Below the pieces are notes generated by a model. It saw only the letters and a list, made by a program, of their open reading frames with translations. It was not told where the DNA came from and did not search any database. Positions 10,856 to 20,001 of a stretch of DNA of 48,703 bases are shown piece after piece. Made by a program: the position numbers and the translations under genes. Source of the DNA: Acidobacteriota bacterium (GTDB taxonomy: Bacteria; Acidobacteriota; Blastocatellia; RBC074); NCBI GenBank assembly GCA_019639255.1, contig JAHBSF010000039.1, forward strand, positions 1 through 48,703, in the 5' to 3' direction. Every line of letters begins with the position of its first letter. The stretch's first letter is position 1.

Positions 10856-13800
10856 CAATCCCCGGCTGAAATCAGATCTCCCTCCGATGAGTACTCTGAC
10901 GATGTTTTGTGAGCCTCTGCACGCCCGTACTTCAGATAGAGAGCTGGAATCACAATCATATTTAGAAATGTCGAAGTGACGATGCCGCCGAGAATCACTA
11001 CTGCCATCGGCTGCTGAATCTCGCGGCCAGGTTCTCCCGCGCTCAGCGCCAGCGGAATCAACCCCACACCCGTCACCAGCGCCGTCATCAGGATCGGGCT
11101 TAACCTCTCCATCGAACCCTGCACAATGGCTTCGCGGAAGCCGATGCCTTCCTCGTTCATCAAGTGCTGGTAATGGCCGATGAGCATGATGCCGTTGCGC
11201 GTGGCGATGCCGAAGAGCGTGATAAAACCCACGAGCGAGGCAATCGAGAGCGTCCCGCCTGAGAGAAAAACCATGACCACGCCGCCGATCAAGGCCAATG
11301 GCAGATTTGCCATCACCAGCAGTGCGGAACGCACTTGCTTGAGTGCAATGTAGAGCAGCAAAAAGATACCGCCGACGGCCAGGATGGAAAGCAGCGTGAT
11401 CTGGCGCGAGGCTTTCTCCTGCGCTTCAAATTGCCCTCCATATTGTACGAAATAGCCCTGCGGCAAACCGACCTGGCCCCTGATCGCCACGCGCACATCG
11501 GCGATGACGCTCCCTAGATCCCGGCCTGCGACGTTGGCCTGAATGATAATGCGCCGCTGGACGTTTTCGCGGTTGATCGTGTTCGGCCCTTGATCGGTAC
11601 GGACTTCGGCGACCTGGCCGATGGGGACTTTCGCCCCGGTGGGTGTGTCAATCAGCGTCCGACCGATGGCTTCGATTGACTGGCGCGCCGAATCGTTGAA
11701 GCGCACGAACACGTCATAGGTCCGCTGCTCTTCCAGCACTTGCGAAACGGCCTCGCCGTTGAAGGCGACCTCGACCGCGCTGGTCAGATCGACCGCGCGC
11801 AAGCCGACTGCGGCCGCCGCCTGGCGATTAATGTTGACCTGCACCTGCGGCACACCGACCTGCGGTTCGACCAGCAAATCAACGATCCCGGGCACTGCCG
11901 CCATCGAGTCGCGAATCTCGTTTGCTTTTGTCCGGAGCGTGGCGAGGTCGGGGCCAAAGAGCTTGATCGCAATCTGCGCGCGCGTGCCCGAGAGGAGATG
12001 ATCAATGCGGTGCGAGATTGGCTGGCCGACTTCCGCTTCGACGCCGGGGATCTGCGCCAGTTTTTGCCGGACTTCTTCCATGACGGCGGAATGCTTGCGG
12101 TTGCCTTCTTTGGTGACGACTTCGATCTCGCTGGTGTTGACGCCCGCCGCGTGTTCGTCGAGTTCAGCGCGCCCGGTGCGCCTGGTCGTCGAGACGATTT
12201 CCGGGACTTCGTGCAGGACTTTCTCAATGATGTTCCCGATGCGGTTCGACTCCTGAAGCGAGGTGCCGGGCGGCAGGTTGGCGTTGATATTCAGCGTACC
12301 TTCATTGAAAGGCGGCAAAAACTCGCGGCCCATAAAAGGAAACAGCGAGACGGCGATGACCAGCATCACCGCCGATGCGCCGATGATCCGGTACGGATGC
12401 CGCAGCGTCCAGACCAACAGCCGCGCGTAATGCCGCTTGAGCCACGTCACAAGGCGCGAATCCTTTTCGTCGTCCAGCACCTCAGCGCGGCGCAGCAGGA
12501 AATAGCAGAGCACCGGCGTCACAGTCAGCGCGACCACAAGCGATGCTGCAACCGAGATGATGTAAGCGAACGCAAGCGGCGCGAACATGCGTCCTTCAAA
12601 ACCACTCAAGGAAAATAGCGGCAGGAAGACCAGCACGATGATCAACGTGGCGAAGACGATGGAATTCCTGATCTCGCTCGACGCTTTGTAGATGACGCCG
12701 GCGACGGGTTCGGGCTTCGGCAGATGTGCGTTTTGTTTCAACCGCCGGAAGACGTTCTCGACATCCACGATGGCGTCGTCTACCAGTTCGCCGATGGCGA
12801 TGGCCAGGCCGCCGAGCGTCATAGTGTTGATGCTGATACCGAACCAGCTCATCGCCAGAATCGCAGCGATAAGCGAGAGCGGGATCGCCGTCAGGCTGAT
12901 GAACGTTGTGCGGAAGTTCCAAAGGAAGAGGAACAGCACAACCGTCACCAGGATGCCGCCTTCGATCAGCGCGCGGTTGACGTTGCTGATGGCGCGCTTG
13001 ATGAAATCGGCCTGCTGAAAAGCTTTCGTGTCAATCAACACGTCGGGCGGCAGCGAGGATTTCAGCGTCGCCAGGATCGCCTCGATCTGCTCGGTGACTT
13101 CGAGGGTGTTGGCGTTCGGCTGTTTCTGGATCGTTGCGACGACCGCCGGTGTCATATTGAAGCTGCCATCGCCGCGTTTGAGGGTCGCGGCGGCTTTCAC
13201 ATCCGCCACGTTCTTGACCAGGATCGGTGTGCCGTTGCGCACGGCGATGACCGAGTTTTCCATGTCGCCGGTTGAAAATACCCGCGCCCGCGCGCGAATC
13301 AGGAACTCTTCATTCGATTGCTGGAGGAAGCCTCCCGCCGCATTCGCGTTGGACGCACTGACGGCCTTCATGACTTCATCGAGCGACAGCCCGTAATCGG
13401 CGAGCTTCGCCGGATCGATCAGCACCTGGAACTGCTTCTTCTCCCCGCCGATGATCATGACCTGCGAAACGCCGGCGACGCCCAGCAGACGCGGGCGCAC
13501 CACCCAATCGGCGAGCGAGCGCAGTTCCATCGGCGAAGTCTTCGTGCTCGTCAGCGAGATGAGCATGATTTCGCCCATCGTCGAGGAGATTGGCCCCAGC
13601 ACCGGCGGCGTTACTCCCACGGGCAGCCGCACCTGCTGAAGCTTTTCCGTCACCAGTTGCCGCGCGCGGTAAATGTCCGTGTCAAAAACGAACTCGACGA
13701 AAACGATGGAAATCCCGATCGCCGAATTGGAACGCACGCGAAAGACCCCAGCTGTTCCGTTCATCGCCGATTCAATCGGCAATGTGACCAGCGACTCGAC

Positions 13801-13980
13801 CTCTTCCGGCGCCAGACCATGCGACTCTGTCAGCACCGTCACCGTCGGCGCAGTCAGGTCGGGGAAGACATCCACCGGCGAGCGCACCGCGACGATGCCG
13901 CCGTAGACCAGCAGTGCGACGGCGCCGATGACGACGAGCAGCCGGTTGTTGAGAGACCATTGAATGACTTTATTGAGCAT
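10855..13980 (-). CDS. HME-type RND efflux permease (operon B)
   Basis: 1041-residue RND pump with the full-length heavy-metal layout. TM1 is '[22 protein letters not shown]', followed by '[36 protein letters not shown]'. The TM4 motif is [18 protein letters not shown], matching the operon A pump rather than Czc or Cus signatures. C-terminal TMs include '[25 protein letters not shown]'. It follows the adaptor gene across a 161-bp hairpin repeat (14059-14219), so its expression may be set by that structure. Its stop overlaps a 42-codon ORF. The substrate is unknown. The nearby BlaI/BlaR1-like regulators suggest induction by an extracytoplasmic signal. Confidence 0.93.
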   Translation of the reverse strand: MLNKVIQWSLNNRLLVVIGAVALLVYGGIVAVRSPVDVFPDLTAPTVTVLTESHGLAPEEVESLVTLPIESAMNGTAGVFRVRSNSAIGISIVFVEFVFDTDIYRARQLVTEKLQQVRLPVGVTPPVLGPISSTMGEIMLISLTSTKTSPMELRSLADWVVRPRLLGVAGVSQVMIIGGEKKQFQVLIDPAKLADYGLSLDEVMKAVSASNANAAGGFLQQSNEEFLIRARARVFSTGDMENSVIAVRNGTPILVKNVADVKAAATLKRGDGSFNMTPAVVATIQKQPNANTLEVTEQIEAILATLKSSLPPDVLIDTKAFQQADFIKRAISNVNRALIEGGILVTVVLFLFLWNFRTTFISLTAIPLSLIAAILAMSWFGISINTMTLGGLAIAIGELVDDAIVDVENVFRRLKQNAHLPKPEPVAGVIYKASSEIRNSIVFATLIIVLVFLPLFSLSGFEGRMFAPLAFAYIISVAASLVVALTVTPVLCYFLLRRAEVLDDEKDSRLVTWLKRHYARLLVWTLRHPYRIIGASAVMLVIAVSLFPFMGREFLPPFNEGTLNINANLPPGTSLQESNRIGNIIEKVLHEVPEIVSTTRRTGRAELDEHAAGVNTSEIEVVTKEGNRKHSAVMEEVRQKLAQIPGVEAEVGQPISHRIDHLLSGTRAQIAIKLFGPDLATLRTKANEIRDSMAAVPGIVDLLVEPQVGVPQVQVNINRQAAAAVGLRAVDLTSAVEVAFNGEAVSQVLEEQRTYDVFVRFNDSARQSIEAIGRTLIDTPTGAKVPIGQVAEVRTDQGPNTINRENVQRRIIIQANVAGRDLGSVIADVRVAIRGQVGLPQGYFVQYGGQFEAQEKASRQITLLSILAVGGIFLLLYIALKQVRSALLVMANLPLALIGGVVMVFLSGGTLSIASLVGFITLFGIATRNGIMLIGHYQHLMNEEGIGFREAIVQGSMERLSPILMTALVTGVGLIPLALSAGEPGREIQQPMAVVILGGIVTSTFLNMIVIPALYLKYGRAEAHKTSSEYSSEGDLISAGD

Positions 13981-14058
13981 ATCAACGTCGGAATTGGATC
14001 GGGAGCGGTCGCCGACCCACAGTCCGCTCGTACCCTCGGTCCGCCTCCCCGGTTCGTT

Positions 14059-14219
14059 AGTACACGAAAAACTAGATAATCGAATGATGAAGAGAGAATA
14101 CGGAACAAACGGAATCTACGGAAAGAACGGAAATATGCCCATCTTTTCCGTTCTTTCCGCAGATTCCGTTTGTTCCGTATTCTCTCTTCATCATTCGATT
14201 ATCTAGTTTTTCGTGTACT
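14059..14219. repeat. Long hairpin repeat, copy 3 (most complete)
   Basis: Nearly perfect inverted repeat with arms of roughly 76 nt. It opens AGTACACGAAAAACTAGATA and closes with the complement at 14219, immediately after the adaptor stop. The inner part has four 9-bp units (ATACGGAAC, AAACGGAAT, CTACGGAAA, GAACGGAAA). This copy shows the full element borders that are half missing in copies 1 and 2. It sits between adaptor and permease genes of operon B; 13981-14058 holds nothing else recognisable. Confidence 0.92.
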
Positions 14220-15547
14220 TATGTTTCGTGTGAATGCGCGCCCGCATCCGCCGGACGCAGTTCCTGCAACTTGAGCTGATAGGCGCCCTGCGTGACGATG
14301 CGCTCACCAGCCTTGAGGCCGGCAGTCACCGCTACCTTGTCGCCGTACTCGTCGCCGATGGTCACTTCGCGCCGCTCGAATTCTTCGCCCGACAGCAGCA
14401 CGTAGACGATCTGCTTGCCTTCATGTTCGAGCACCGAGGCCTTCGGGATCGTCACCGCTTCGATGCTCGCTCCGGCATTGAGGCGCACGTCGGCCTGCAT
14501 CCCGATGCGTAATGCGCGTCCGTAATTGGGTACTTCAAAGACGACGTTCGCCGCGCGCGTCTGCTCGTCAATCACTGCGCCGATATTCAGGATGCGGCCG
14601 ACGAACTCGGCGCCGGGATGCGCGGATGTAGTGAAAGTCGCGCGGGCGTCGCCGCCAAGACGGGCAAGGTCGCGCTCAAAGATCGGTGCTTCGACCCAGA
14701 CCGTTTCCAGATTGATGATCTCGATGATCGCCTCGCCCGGCGCGACCTGCTCGCCGATGGCCTTGTGCACTTTGACGACCTCGCCGCTGATCGGCGCGAC
14801 GACGTTGTAAGTCGTCGCCATCTCCTGCTGTACTTCGGTCAGCCGGCGCGAGGCGTTGAGCAGTTCGAGTTCCTGTACGGCGGCATTGTAGACGGCGGCG
14901 GCGGTTTTGAAGCGGCTCTCGTCGGCTTCTACCTGGCGCTGCGATGCGGCCTGCTTTTCATACAGCCGCTGCGTCCGTTCGTACTCGCGCTTCGCATACT
15001 CCATTTCTGCTCGTGCGGCGTTGAGCATTCCGGTCAGGCGTCGGCGCTCGGCTTCGAGGCGAGCGGCCTCGATCCGCAACTGGGAATTGGCGGCGGCAAG
15101 CTGGGAGGTCTCGGCGGCGGTCGGCATCTGGCGCAGAACTGCAATGATCTGGCCGCTTGATACCCGCTGCCCGATACGCGGAAGCCGACCGTCAGCGATC
15201 AGCCCGCCGACCGGCGGCGCCACAACGGCTTGATTCTTTGCCGCCGGAATCACCCGCCCGGTAGCGGTGATCTGAGGCGCGACGATCCGCGCTTCGGCCT
15301 TCGCCAGCTTCAGGCGGATAAGCCACTGCTGCTCCATCAGGAATCTGACGACCCCGGCCGTCTTCTCTGATGCCGGCGCGGCTGCGCGTTCTTCCGGCAC
15401 GGCACGGCGCGTCATGGCAAAGTAACCAACGCCGGCAATGACCGCGACAAGGACGATCACAACCGGCAACCGGCGACGGCCGGTCGGCGTCGGCTCGCTG
15501 CGGTGCGAACCCCCTTCAATGTTTCGTTCCGGTGGTGACGGATTCAC
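14219..15547 (-). CDS. RND periplasmic adaptor (operon B)
   Basis: About 442 residues. It has a short Arg-rich cytoplasmic N-terminus and an anchor helix (LPVVIVLVAVIAGVGYFAM). The barrel-sandwich halves are 'VVAPPVGGLIADGRLPRIGQRVSSGQ' and 'YNVVAPISGEVVKVHKAIGEQV', around a long coiled-coil hairpin ('SQLAAANSQLRIEAARLEAERRRLTGMLNAARAEMEYAKREYERTQRLYEKQ'). The start is GTG at 15547, overlapping the TolC-like gene's TGA (GTGA), with GGAGGGGAG upstream. The C-terminus includes 'AGAHSHET', possibly metal-contacting. It forms the pump with its neighbours at 10855 and 15544. Confidence 0.9.
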   Translation of the reverse strand: MNPSPPERNIEGGSHRSEPTPTGRRRLPVVIVLVAVIAGVGYFAMTRRAVPEERAAAPASEKTAGVVRFLMEQQWLIRLKLAKAEARIVAPQITATGRVIPAAKNQAVVAPPVGGLIADGRLPRIGQRVSSGQIIAVLRQMPTAAETSQLAAANSQLRIEAARLEAERRRLTGMLNAARAEMEYAKREYERTQRLYEKQAASQRQVEADESRFKTAAAVYNAAVQELELLNASRRLTEVQQEMATTYNVVAPISGEVVKVHKAIGEQVAPGEAIIEIINLETVWVEAPIFERDLARLGGDARATFTTSAHPGAEFVGRILNIGAVIDEQTRAANVVFEVPNYGRALRIGMQADVRLNAGASIEAVTIPKASVLEHEGKQIVYVLLSGEEFERREVTIGDEYGDKVAVTAGLKAGERIVTQGAYQLKLQELRPADAGAHSHET

Positions 15548-16872
15548 GGCCTGATCTCCCCTCCGACGGCGGCTTCGAGCTGCAGAATGCTCAACTGGTA
15601 ATCAAACAGGGTACGGATATATTGCTGGCTGATTTCGGCGCGTGTGCGCTGGGCTTCGAGCAGGGGCAGCAGATCCGTTGCGCCCTGGCGGTAGGCGAAC
15701 TGCGCAATCTCGCGCGACTCCTCGGCCTGCTCCAGCAGTTCGCGCTGAAAGGTCGTCACCTGCGCCTGCGCGGTTTCAAAAGCGCGATACGCCGATTCGA
15801 CTTCGGCCAGCAGTCGGTTGCGGACAGCCATCAATTCGGCCGCCGCTGTTTTCTCATCCGCAACGGCGCGCGCAATCTCCGCCTGATTGCGATTATTGAC
15901 AAACAGCGGAATCGTCACGCCGAACAGTACTGTATGGTCGACGCCGATTCGCTTGTACCCGGCAAATAGCGCGATATCCGGCGTGCCGCGCGCGCGTTCC
16001 AGAGCAATGCGCCGTGCCGCCAGCTGCGCGCCAAGCTCGGCCGCCTGAAAATCCGGGCGTTCGCGCAATGCCCGTTCCCTCAGCACTGCCGGATCGATTC
16101 CGATTGGGGTAAGCCCTAGATCGCCAACAACAGTCACCGGCGTTTCGAGGTTCGTTTCGCCGAGCAGTTCAAGCAGCCGGATGCCTGCCTGCCGCGCGCT
16201 CAAACGCGCCTGCGCGACAACCGCATCGAACTTTACCCGCTCGAGCTTCACCTTGAGCAGTTCACTTCCGGCAATCGCGCCCTCATCGAGCCGAACCTGA
16301 TTTAACCGGACAAGATCATCATAGTAACGGCGCTGCTCCAACGCCGTCTCAAGCAGATGCCGCGCCAGCACGGCTTCGTAGTAGGCGCGGCGGACTTCAA
16401 ATGTCCGCCGCCGCAATTCATCCATGAGACTGGCATCAGCGACCGACACCGTCAGATCGGCTACTTCGATCCGGCGCCGTCGTTTCCCGCCCATTTCGAT
16501 GGTTTGCGTCAAGGTCGGGCCCACTTCATAGAGCCGGTCAAAAGGCACGGTGAAGGGGCTCGGGCCGCTGATTTTAACGTTCTCCGCCGAAAGCAGCAGT
16601 GAGGGATTGGGACGCAACCGCGCGGCGATCTGACCGGCGCGTGCGCTTTCGATGCGGGTACGCGCCGCTGCGAGCAAAGGGTTGCGCGCCAGAAACCGCG
16701 CCATGACTTCGTCGAGAGTCAACCGCATGTCTGCGGCTGCGGTTTGGGCCGACGGCGAGATTGGCGATAGTAATGCAGGAGGAAGCGGACTCTGCGCGCC
16801 GACCCTCGGAGCACATGTCGCCGTCAGCAGCAGAAGCAGCCAGATGCGCCGATGAAAATTGAATAATTGCAT
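15544..16872 (-). CDS. TolC-like outer-membrane efflux protein (operon B)
   Basis: About 442 residues. The ATG at 16872 follows AAGGAT; the longer frame to 16890 begins with GTG and splits that site. Signal sequence is about 1-27 (MQLFNFHRRIWLLLLLTATCAPRVGAQ). OEP repeats are 'NPLLAAARTRIESARAGQIAARLRPNPSLLLSAEN' and 'RNRLLAEVESAYRAFETAQAQVTTFQRELLEQAEESREIAQFAYRQG'. The 'LRPNPSL' and 'GGKRRRRIEVA' segments are shared with CzcC-type channels. It overlaps the adaptor start by 4 bp, indicating coupled translation. Confidence 0.9.
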   Translation of the reverse strand: MQLFNFHRRIWLLLLLTATCAPRVGAQSPLPPALLSPISPSAQTAAADMRLTLDEVMARFLARNPLLAAARTRIESARAGQIAARLRPNPSLLLSAENVKISGPSPFTVPFDRLYEVGPTLTQTIEMGGKRRRRIEVADLTVSVADASLMDELRRRTFEVRRAYYEAVLARHLLETALEQRRYYDDLVRLNQVRLDEGAIAGSELLKVKLERVKFDAVVAQARLSARQAGIRLLELLGETNLETPVTVVGDLGLTPIGIDPAVLRERALRERPDFQAAELGAQLAARRIALERARGTPDIALFAGYKRIGVDHTVLFGVTIPLFVNNRNQAEIARAVADEKTAAAELMAVRNRLLAEVESAYRAFETAQAQVTTFQRELLEQAEESREIAQFAYRQGATDLLPLLEAQRTRAEISQQYIRTLFDYQLSILQLEAAVGGEIRP

Positions 16873-16899
16873 GATTGATGGATCCTTCACCGGATCAGT

Positions 16900-17391
16900 T
16901 CACTCGACTTTAAAGTCAGCCAGCGGCATCCGCTCGTCCAGCTTTGCGTTCCTGATATGGAACTCGATGCTGTATTCGCCTGCTCTGGGGATGGCGACTT
17001 CAGCGACATAAATGCCCGTCACTTTGCCGACCTTCGCCTTTGTCTCTTTGCCTTCCGCCCCGCCGCCCTGCGGACGAATGGTGAGCGTCACCTCGGCCTG
17101 TTCCACCGGCGAGCCGTCGCTCAGATCGGTCAGGTGAATGAGGAACTGGCTCGATCTCCCCGCCTTCAGCGGCTGATACTCGAAGAAGTTCTCGACGCGC
17201 TCGGTGAACTTCGTGCGGGCCATGGCTTCTTCACCCTCGCTTGCTTTGTCGGAAGCCTTGTCCGGCGCGCGGCAACCGCCCAGAACCAGCAGCAATGCCG
17301 ACAGCCAGACTCCTCTCCGTTTCCGACGACCGGCGGTAGTTTCTGCGTCCAGTATGCAGTCTGATGAAACACCCGTCATCTGCGTCTCCAT
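16900..17391 (-). CDS. Small lipoprotein with a YtkA/FixH-like beta domain
   Basis: 163 residues. A basic N-terminus (AGRRKRRG) precedes a lipoprotein signal, WLSALLLVLGGC, with the lipid-attachment Cys at about 40. The mature part carries one beta-sandwich-like domain, 'PLKAGRSSQFLIHLTDLSDGSPVEQAEVTLTIRPQGG' to 'VAIPRAGEYSIEFHIRNAKLDERMPLADFKVE'. That resembles YtkA-like or FixH periplasmic domains found in metal-efflux loci. The ATG abuts the BlaR1-like stop (TAAATG). A periplasmic metal chaperone or pump accessory is plausible; no His/Cys/Met-rich site is visible, so metal binding is not shown. Confidence 0.65.
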   Translation of the reverse strand: METQMTGVSSDCILDAETTAGRRKRRGVWLSALLLVLGGCRAPDKASDKASEGEEAMARTKFTERVENFFEYQPLKAGRSSQFLIHLTDLSDGSPVEQAEVTLTIRPQGGGAEGKETKAKVGKVTGIYVAEVAIPRAGEYSIEFHIRNAKLDERMPLADFKVE

Positions 17392-18474
17392 TTATCTGAT
17401 GAATCGAATGAGAGTTTCGACGATTTCGTGCACTGCCAGCGGCATGAGGGCGATGATGAGCAGCAGTGTCATGGCGAAAGTCGCGGCGAGGGACAAAGCT
17501 TCGCCGGCCGGAGATCGGGAAAGAGCCTGGGCGCGTTGCGCGTCGGGCGGCGTCTCGGCCAGCGCGACGATCCGCAAGACGCGACGCTCAAAGCCCGAAG
17601 CGTCGTCCGGGCAGAAGCTCGATGCAAGCGGCGCTGACGAGGCGATTCCGGGGATGTGGCGCGTCAGCCGCCGCAGTTTGACCAGCGCTTCGGCGATCTC
17701 AAGCGGCGCAGTCGTGCGCGCGGCGGCGACTTCGTCGCAGATCATCTCAACCTGTTCTGCACGCCATTGAAGCAGTCGCCAGGAAAGCGGAAACGCGAGT
17801 GAGAGGTGGCCGAGCAGCGCCAGCGCCAGTTTGGTCAGATTATCCCGACGCACATGGTGCGCTGCTTCGTGTTCGAGCAGCCCGGCCAATTCCGCCTCCG
17901 TCAGCACGCACAGCAATCCCGACGAAAGCACCAGCCGCGAACGCCCAAAGCCCCAGACGAATGAGAACGGGTAGTCGCTCAGGACGACACCGACCCCGAG
18001 CCTGCGCTTTGTTGCGAGCTGTTCGACAAAGGCTACTCTGGATGAAGCGGGAGGTGTCGAGTTCATCCCAAGGCGGTCGATGACGGAGCTGACGCCGAGG
18101 TACCCGCGCACGACCGACCAAACAGCGAACGACGTTGCCGCGAGAGCGAAGACGAGCGTGGCGTAGGCCAGCCCCGGCTCAAGGGAGGCGGTCAGGTCCC
18201 CGAGCAGGTGAAGTTGATGGTGCGGCGCCGGGTGGGAGGCGGCAAAGCTCTGCTCACCAAGCCAGGCTTGCGGCAGCAGGGACGCCGCCACCAGCCACGC
18301 CCCCAGGGCCGGCGGAAACGCGACCGCCGCGGCGTACAGCCTCGCCAACGTCTGCGGGTGAGGCTGCCACCACTTCTTCATCTCGCCACGCCGCACCGCC
18401 CACGCCACCGTGTAGCAGAGTAACGACAGCAGACTGCTGAAGAAAAGGAAGTTTTCAATAGCGGTGACCATCAT
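17392..18474 (-). CDS. BlaR1/MecR1-like M56 membrane metalloprotease (sensor, operon B)
   Basis: 360 residues with about four to five TM helices. The zinc-protease motif is HEAAH at 202-206 within 'LAGLLEHEAAHHVRRDN', the M56 family signature. BlaR1 proteins of beta-lactam resistance are near 600 residues with a C-terminal penicillin-binding domain. Here that domain is absent, and the extracytoplasmic loop after TM2 is His-rich (HPAPHHQLH, residues 81-89). The gene starts 4 bp after the BlaI-like repressor's stop. Inference: on sensing a signal it cleaves the repressor and induces the pump operon. A metal as the signal fits the context but is unproven. Confidence 0.85.
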   Translation of the reverse strand: MMVTAIENFLFFSSLLSLLCYTVAWAVRRGEMKKWWQPHPQTLARLYAAAVAFPPALGAWLVAASLLPQAWLGEQSFAASHPAPHHQLHLLGDLTASLEPGLAYATLVFALAATSFAVWSVVRGYLGVSSVIDRLGMNSTPPASSRVAFVEQLATKRRLGVGVVLSDYPFSFVWGFGRSRLVLSSGLLCVLTEAELAGLLEHEAAHHVRRDNLTKLALALLGHLSLAFPLSWRLLQWRAEQVEMICDEVAAARTTAPLEIAEALVKLRRLTRHIPGIASSAPLASSFCPDDASGFERRVLRIVALAETPPDAQRAQALSRSPAGEALSLAATFAMTLLLIIALMPLAVHEIVETLIRFIR

Positions 18475-18478
18475 GATC

Positions 18479-18922
18479 TTACTCGCCGGGCGTCTCTTTG
18501 GCCTGTCTCTTCTCGCGGATCAATGCCTCAAGCTCGTCGAGCCTGCCTTCATCAGCGGCAATCAGATCCACAAAGGTCGAGAGCGCCGGCTTGGCAAACT
18601 GCCCGAGCAGCGCACCCAGCACCTCCTGCGCCAGCCCGCGCTCGAACTCCTCCCGGCTGTATCTCGGCGTGTAGACGAACGCCTTGCCCTGCTTCTCTCG
18701 CGTCAAATACCCCTTGCGGTGCATGCGGTCGAGCGTCGTCAGCACTGTGGTATGCGCGATCTCGCGGCGGCGGCGCAGCCGCTCCTCAACCTGAATGACG
18801 GTCAGACCCGGCTCGCGCCACAACAATTCCATGACCGCCGCCTCCAACTGGCCGAGTACGTGGCGCGCGCCGCGTGCGCCCGGCTTGAAGCCCCGCAAAG
18901 TTATTTTCGGATGGATTCGCAT
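18479..18922 (-). CDS. BlaI/MecI/CopY-family repressor (operon B)
   Basis: 147 residues. The winged helix is at about 22-85 ('GQLEAAVMELLWREPGLTVIQVEERLRRRREIAHTTVLTTLDRMHRKGYLTREKQGKAFVY'), which matches the Penicillinase_R family in order and spacing. A C-terminal helical dimerisation region follows. It is the first gene of operon B and is followed by its presumed protease partner. An imperfect palindrome at 18983-18999, upstream of the start, could be its operator. CopY members of this family respond to copper, but the CxCx4CxC tail of CopY is absent here. Confidence 0.92.
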   Translation of the reverse strand: MRIHPKITLRGFKPGARGARHVLGQLEAAVMELLWREPGLTVIQVEERLRRRREIAHTTVLTTLDRMHRKGYLTREKQGKAFVYTPRYSREEFERGLAQEVLGALLGQFAKPALSTFVDLIAADEGRLDELEALIREKRQAKETPGE

Positions 18923-18982
18923 GCCTTACCGCCGCTCTCCAGCAATCACTCACCGCTCCCGGGTAGCATACTCATGCCTGTC

Positions 18983-18999
18983 GACTACAGTCAATAGTC
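18983..18999. promoter_or_regulatory. Possible BlaI-type operator
   Basis: GACTACAGTCAATAGTC has 5-bp arms GACTA/TAGTC around a 7-bp spacer, and the nested ACTACA resembles half of the TACA-n-TGTA core recognised by BlaI/MecI. It lies about 60-75 bp upstream of the repressor start, in the short intergenic gap that also follows the HMA-thioredoxin gene. The match is imperfect. Confidence 0.35.
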
Positions 19000-19034
19000 G
19001 GATGGCTGATTGTCATCCTCATTGATGCGCTTCA

Positions 19035-19766
19035 TCAACGCCGTTGCCGCCCGATTACCTGGATGAAGCGTCCCAGCTCGTCGGCGAAGCTTTCAGCATC
19101 CTGGTAACCTCTCAGCCTGTGGATCACCTTGCCTTCGGGAGAAACGAAGCGAATGTCGGGAAGTCCGACGACGCCGAGTTGCTCGGCCAGTTCCGGCTGC
19201 CGGTCGGTGTCGATTTTGACGAACACGCAACGGTCCAGCAGTTCCCGAACCCTGGCATCAGCGAAGGTGGTTCGCTCCATCCGCTGGCACGGTGCGCACC
19301 ACTCGGCGGAGAAATCGAGGACGATCAACCGGCGCTCGTTCCTGGCGCGCGTCAGCGCGTCATCGAGGAGCGGAAAGCCGGACGGCAGCGAGGCGGGCGT
19401 CGTTTCGGTCGCCTCGAAAGATCGTTTATCGGTGACGATCTGCGAAGTGTATCCAGCCTCCTTGATGGCGGCGATTAACTTTTCCGGAGTTGCTTTCGTC
19501 GGTTCATAGCTGACCACGAACTGGTCGCGGTCGAGCAGCATGACGATCTTCTTCACAGCGTCAAGCTCTTCCAGAGCTTGTTTGACCGTTTCCGGTCAAG
19601 CCATTCAGACGGCGCCGCTCCTGCTCTTGCTAAAACCGTCGATGTGAATGCGAACGGTCTGCAGTTCCTGTTTCGTCACTGATCCCTCTTTGTGCGTTTG
19701 AGCGAGACTGACGACGGCGATCAGCATCAATGCCAACGTCAGTTTGGCGATTGTCAGAGTAAACAC
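19035..19766 (-). CDS. Candidate selenoprotein: secreted HMA domain (UxxU) fused to thioredoxin
   Basis: The conventional frame (GTG 19556 down to 19035) starts in the middle of an HMA domain. The same frame is open upstream to GTG 19766 (AAAGGG 8-9 nt before it) apart from two TGA codons at 19605-19607 and 19596-19598. Reading these as selenocysteine gives a 243-residue protein. It has a signal peptide (MFTLTIAKLTLALMLIAVVSLAQ) and then an HMA domain, VRIHIDGFSKSRSGAV-UMAU-PETVKQALEELDAVKKI..VSYEPTKATPEKLIAAIKEAGYT. The thioredoxin domain has active site EWCAPC (Cys157, Cys160). Secs 54 and 57 fall where HMA proteins carry their C-x-x-C metal ligands. A SECIS-like hairpin follows. It is last in operon C after a P1B-ATPase. 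The alternative is a pseudogene with two nonsense changes. Confidence 0.72.
19562..19599 (-). promoter_or_regulatory. Candidate bacterial SECIS element
   Basis: The minus-strand RNA contains two consecutive hairpins. TTGACCG-GAAA-CGGTCAA (19599-19582) includes the second UGA in its 5' arm. CAAGCTC-TGGAA-GAGCTTG (19580-19562) has a 7-bp stem and a 5-nt loop. The loop has G at position 2, and it starts 22 nt after the second UGA and 31 nt after the first. Both distances fall inside the 16-37 nt window used for bacterial SECIS models. Confidence 0.6.
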
Positions 19767-20001
19767 GCGTTATCCCTTTCTTCAGTGCGTTTGATTCAAC
19801 AAGTCAGCCGCGCGACGGCTTCTGGCGCTTCTCCGAAGCGGCTGGGGTCAGGTGGAATCATCGGACTTCAATTGACCTCAATCCGAGGAGAATGTCAAAG
19901 GTGCGCTCCGGCAAGTCCGGCTGCGTCAGTAAACACGCACGGAGGTCGGCAAGCAGAGCCGACTACGCATAAGTAACCCTCCGATTGCTCTGAATTACTG
20001 G
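19767..20001. other. Intergenic gap between ATPase and selenoprotein candidate
   Basis: 235 bp. A GTCGGC...GCCGAC stem-loop near 19936-19954 could terminate or pause transcription after the ATPase gene, but it lacks a U tract. An AAAGGG ribosome binding site for the HMA-thioredoxin gene lies at its left edge. I see no ORF or clear promoter. Confidence 0.4.

Noticed and set aside
19035-19556. Short 173-aa thioredoxin gene starting at GTG 19556
   Set aside because: The start falls in the middle of an HMA domain and lacks a signal peptide; the upstream frame with two UGAs completes the domain.
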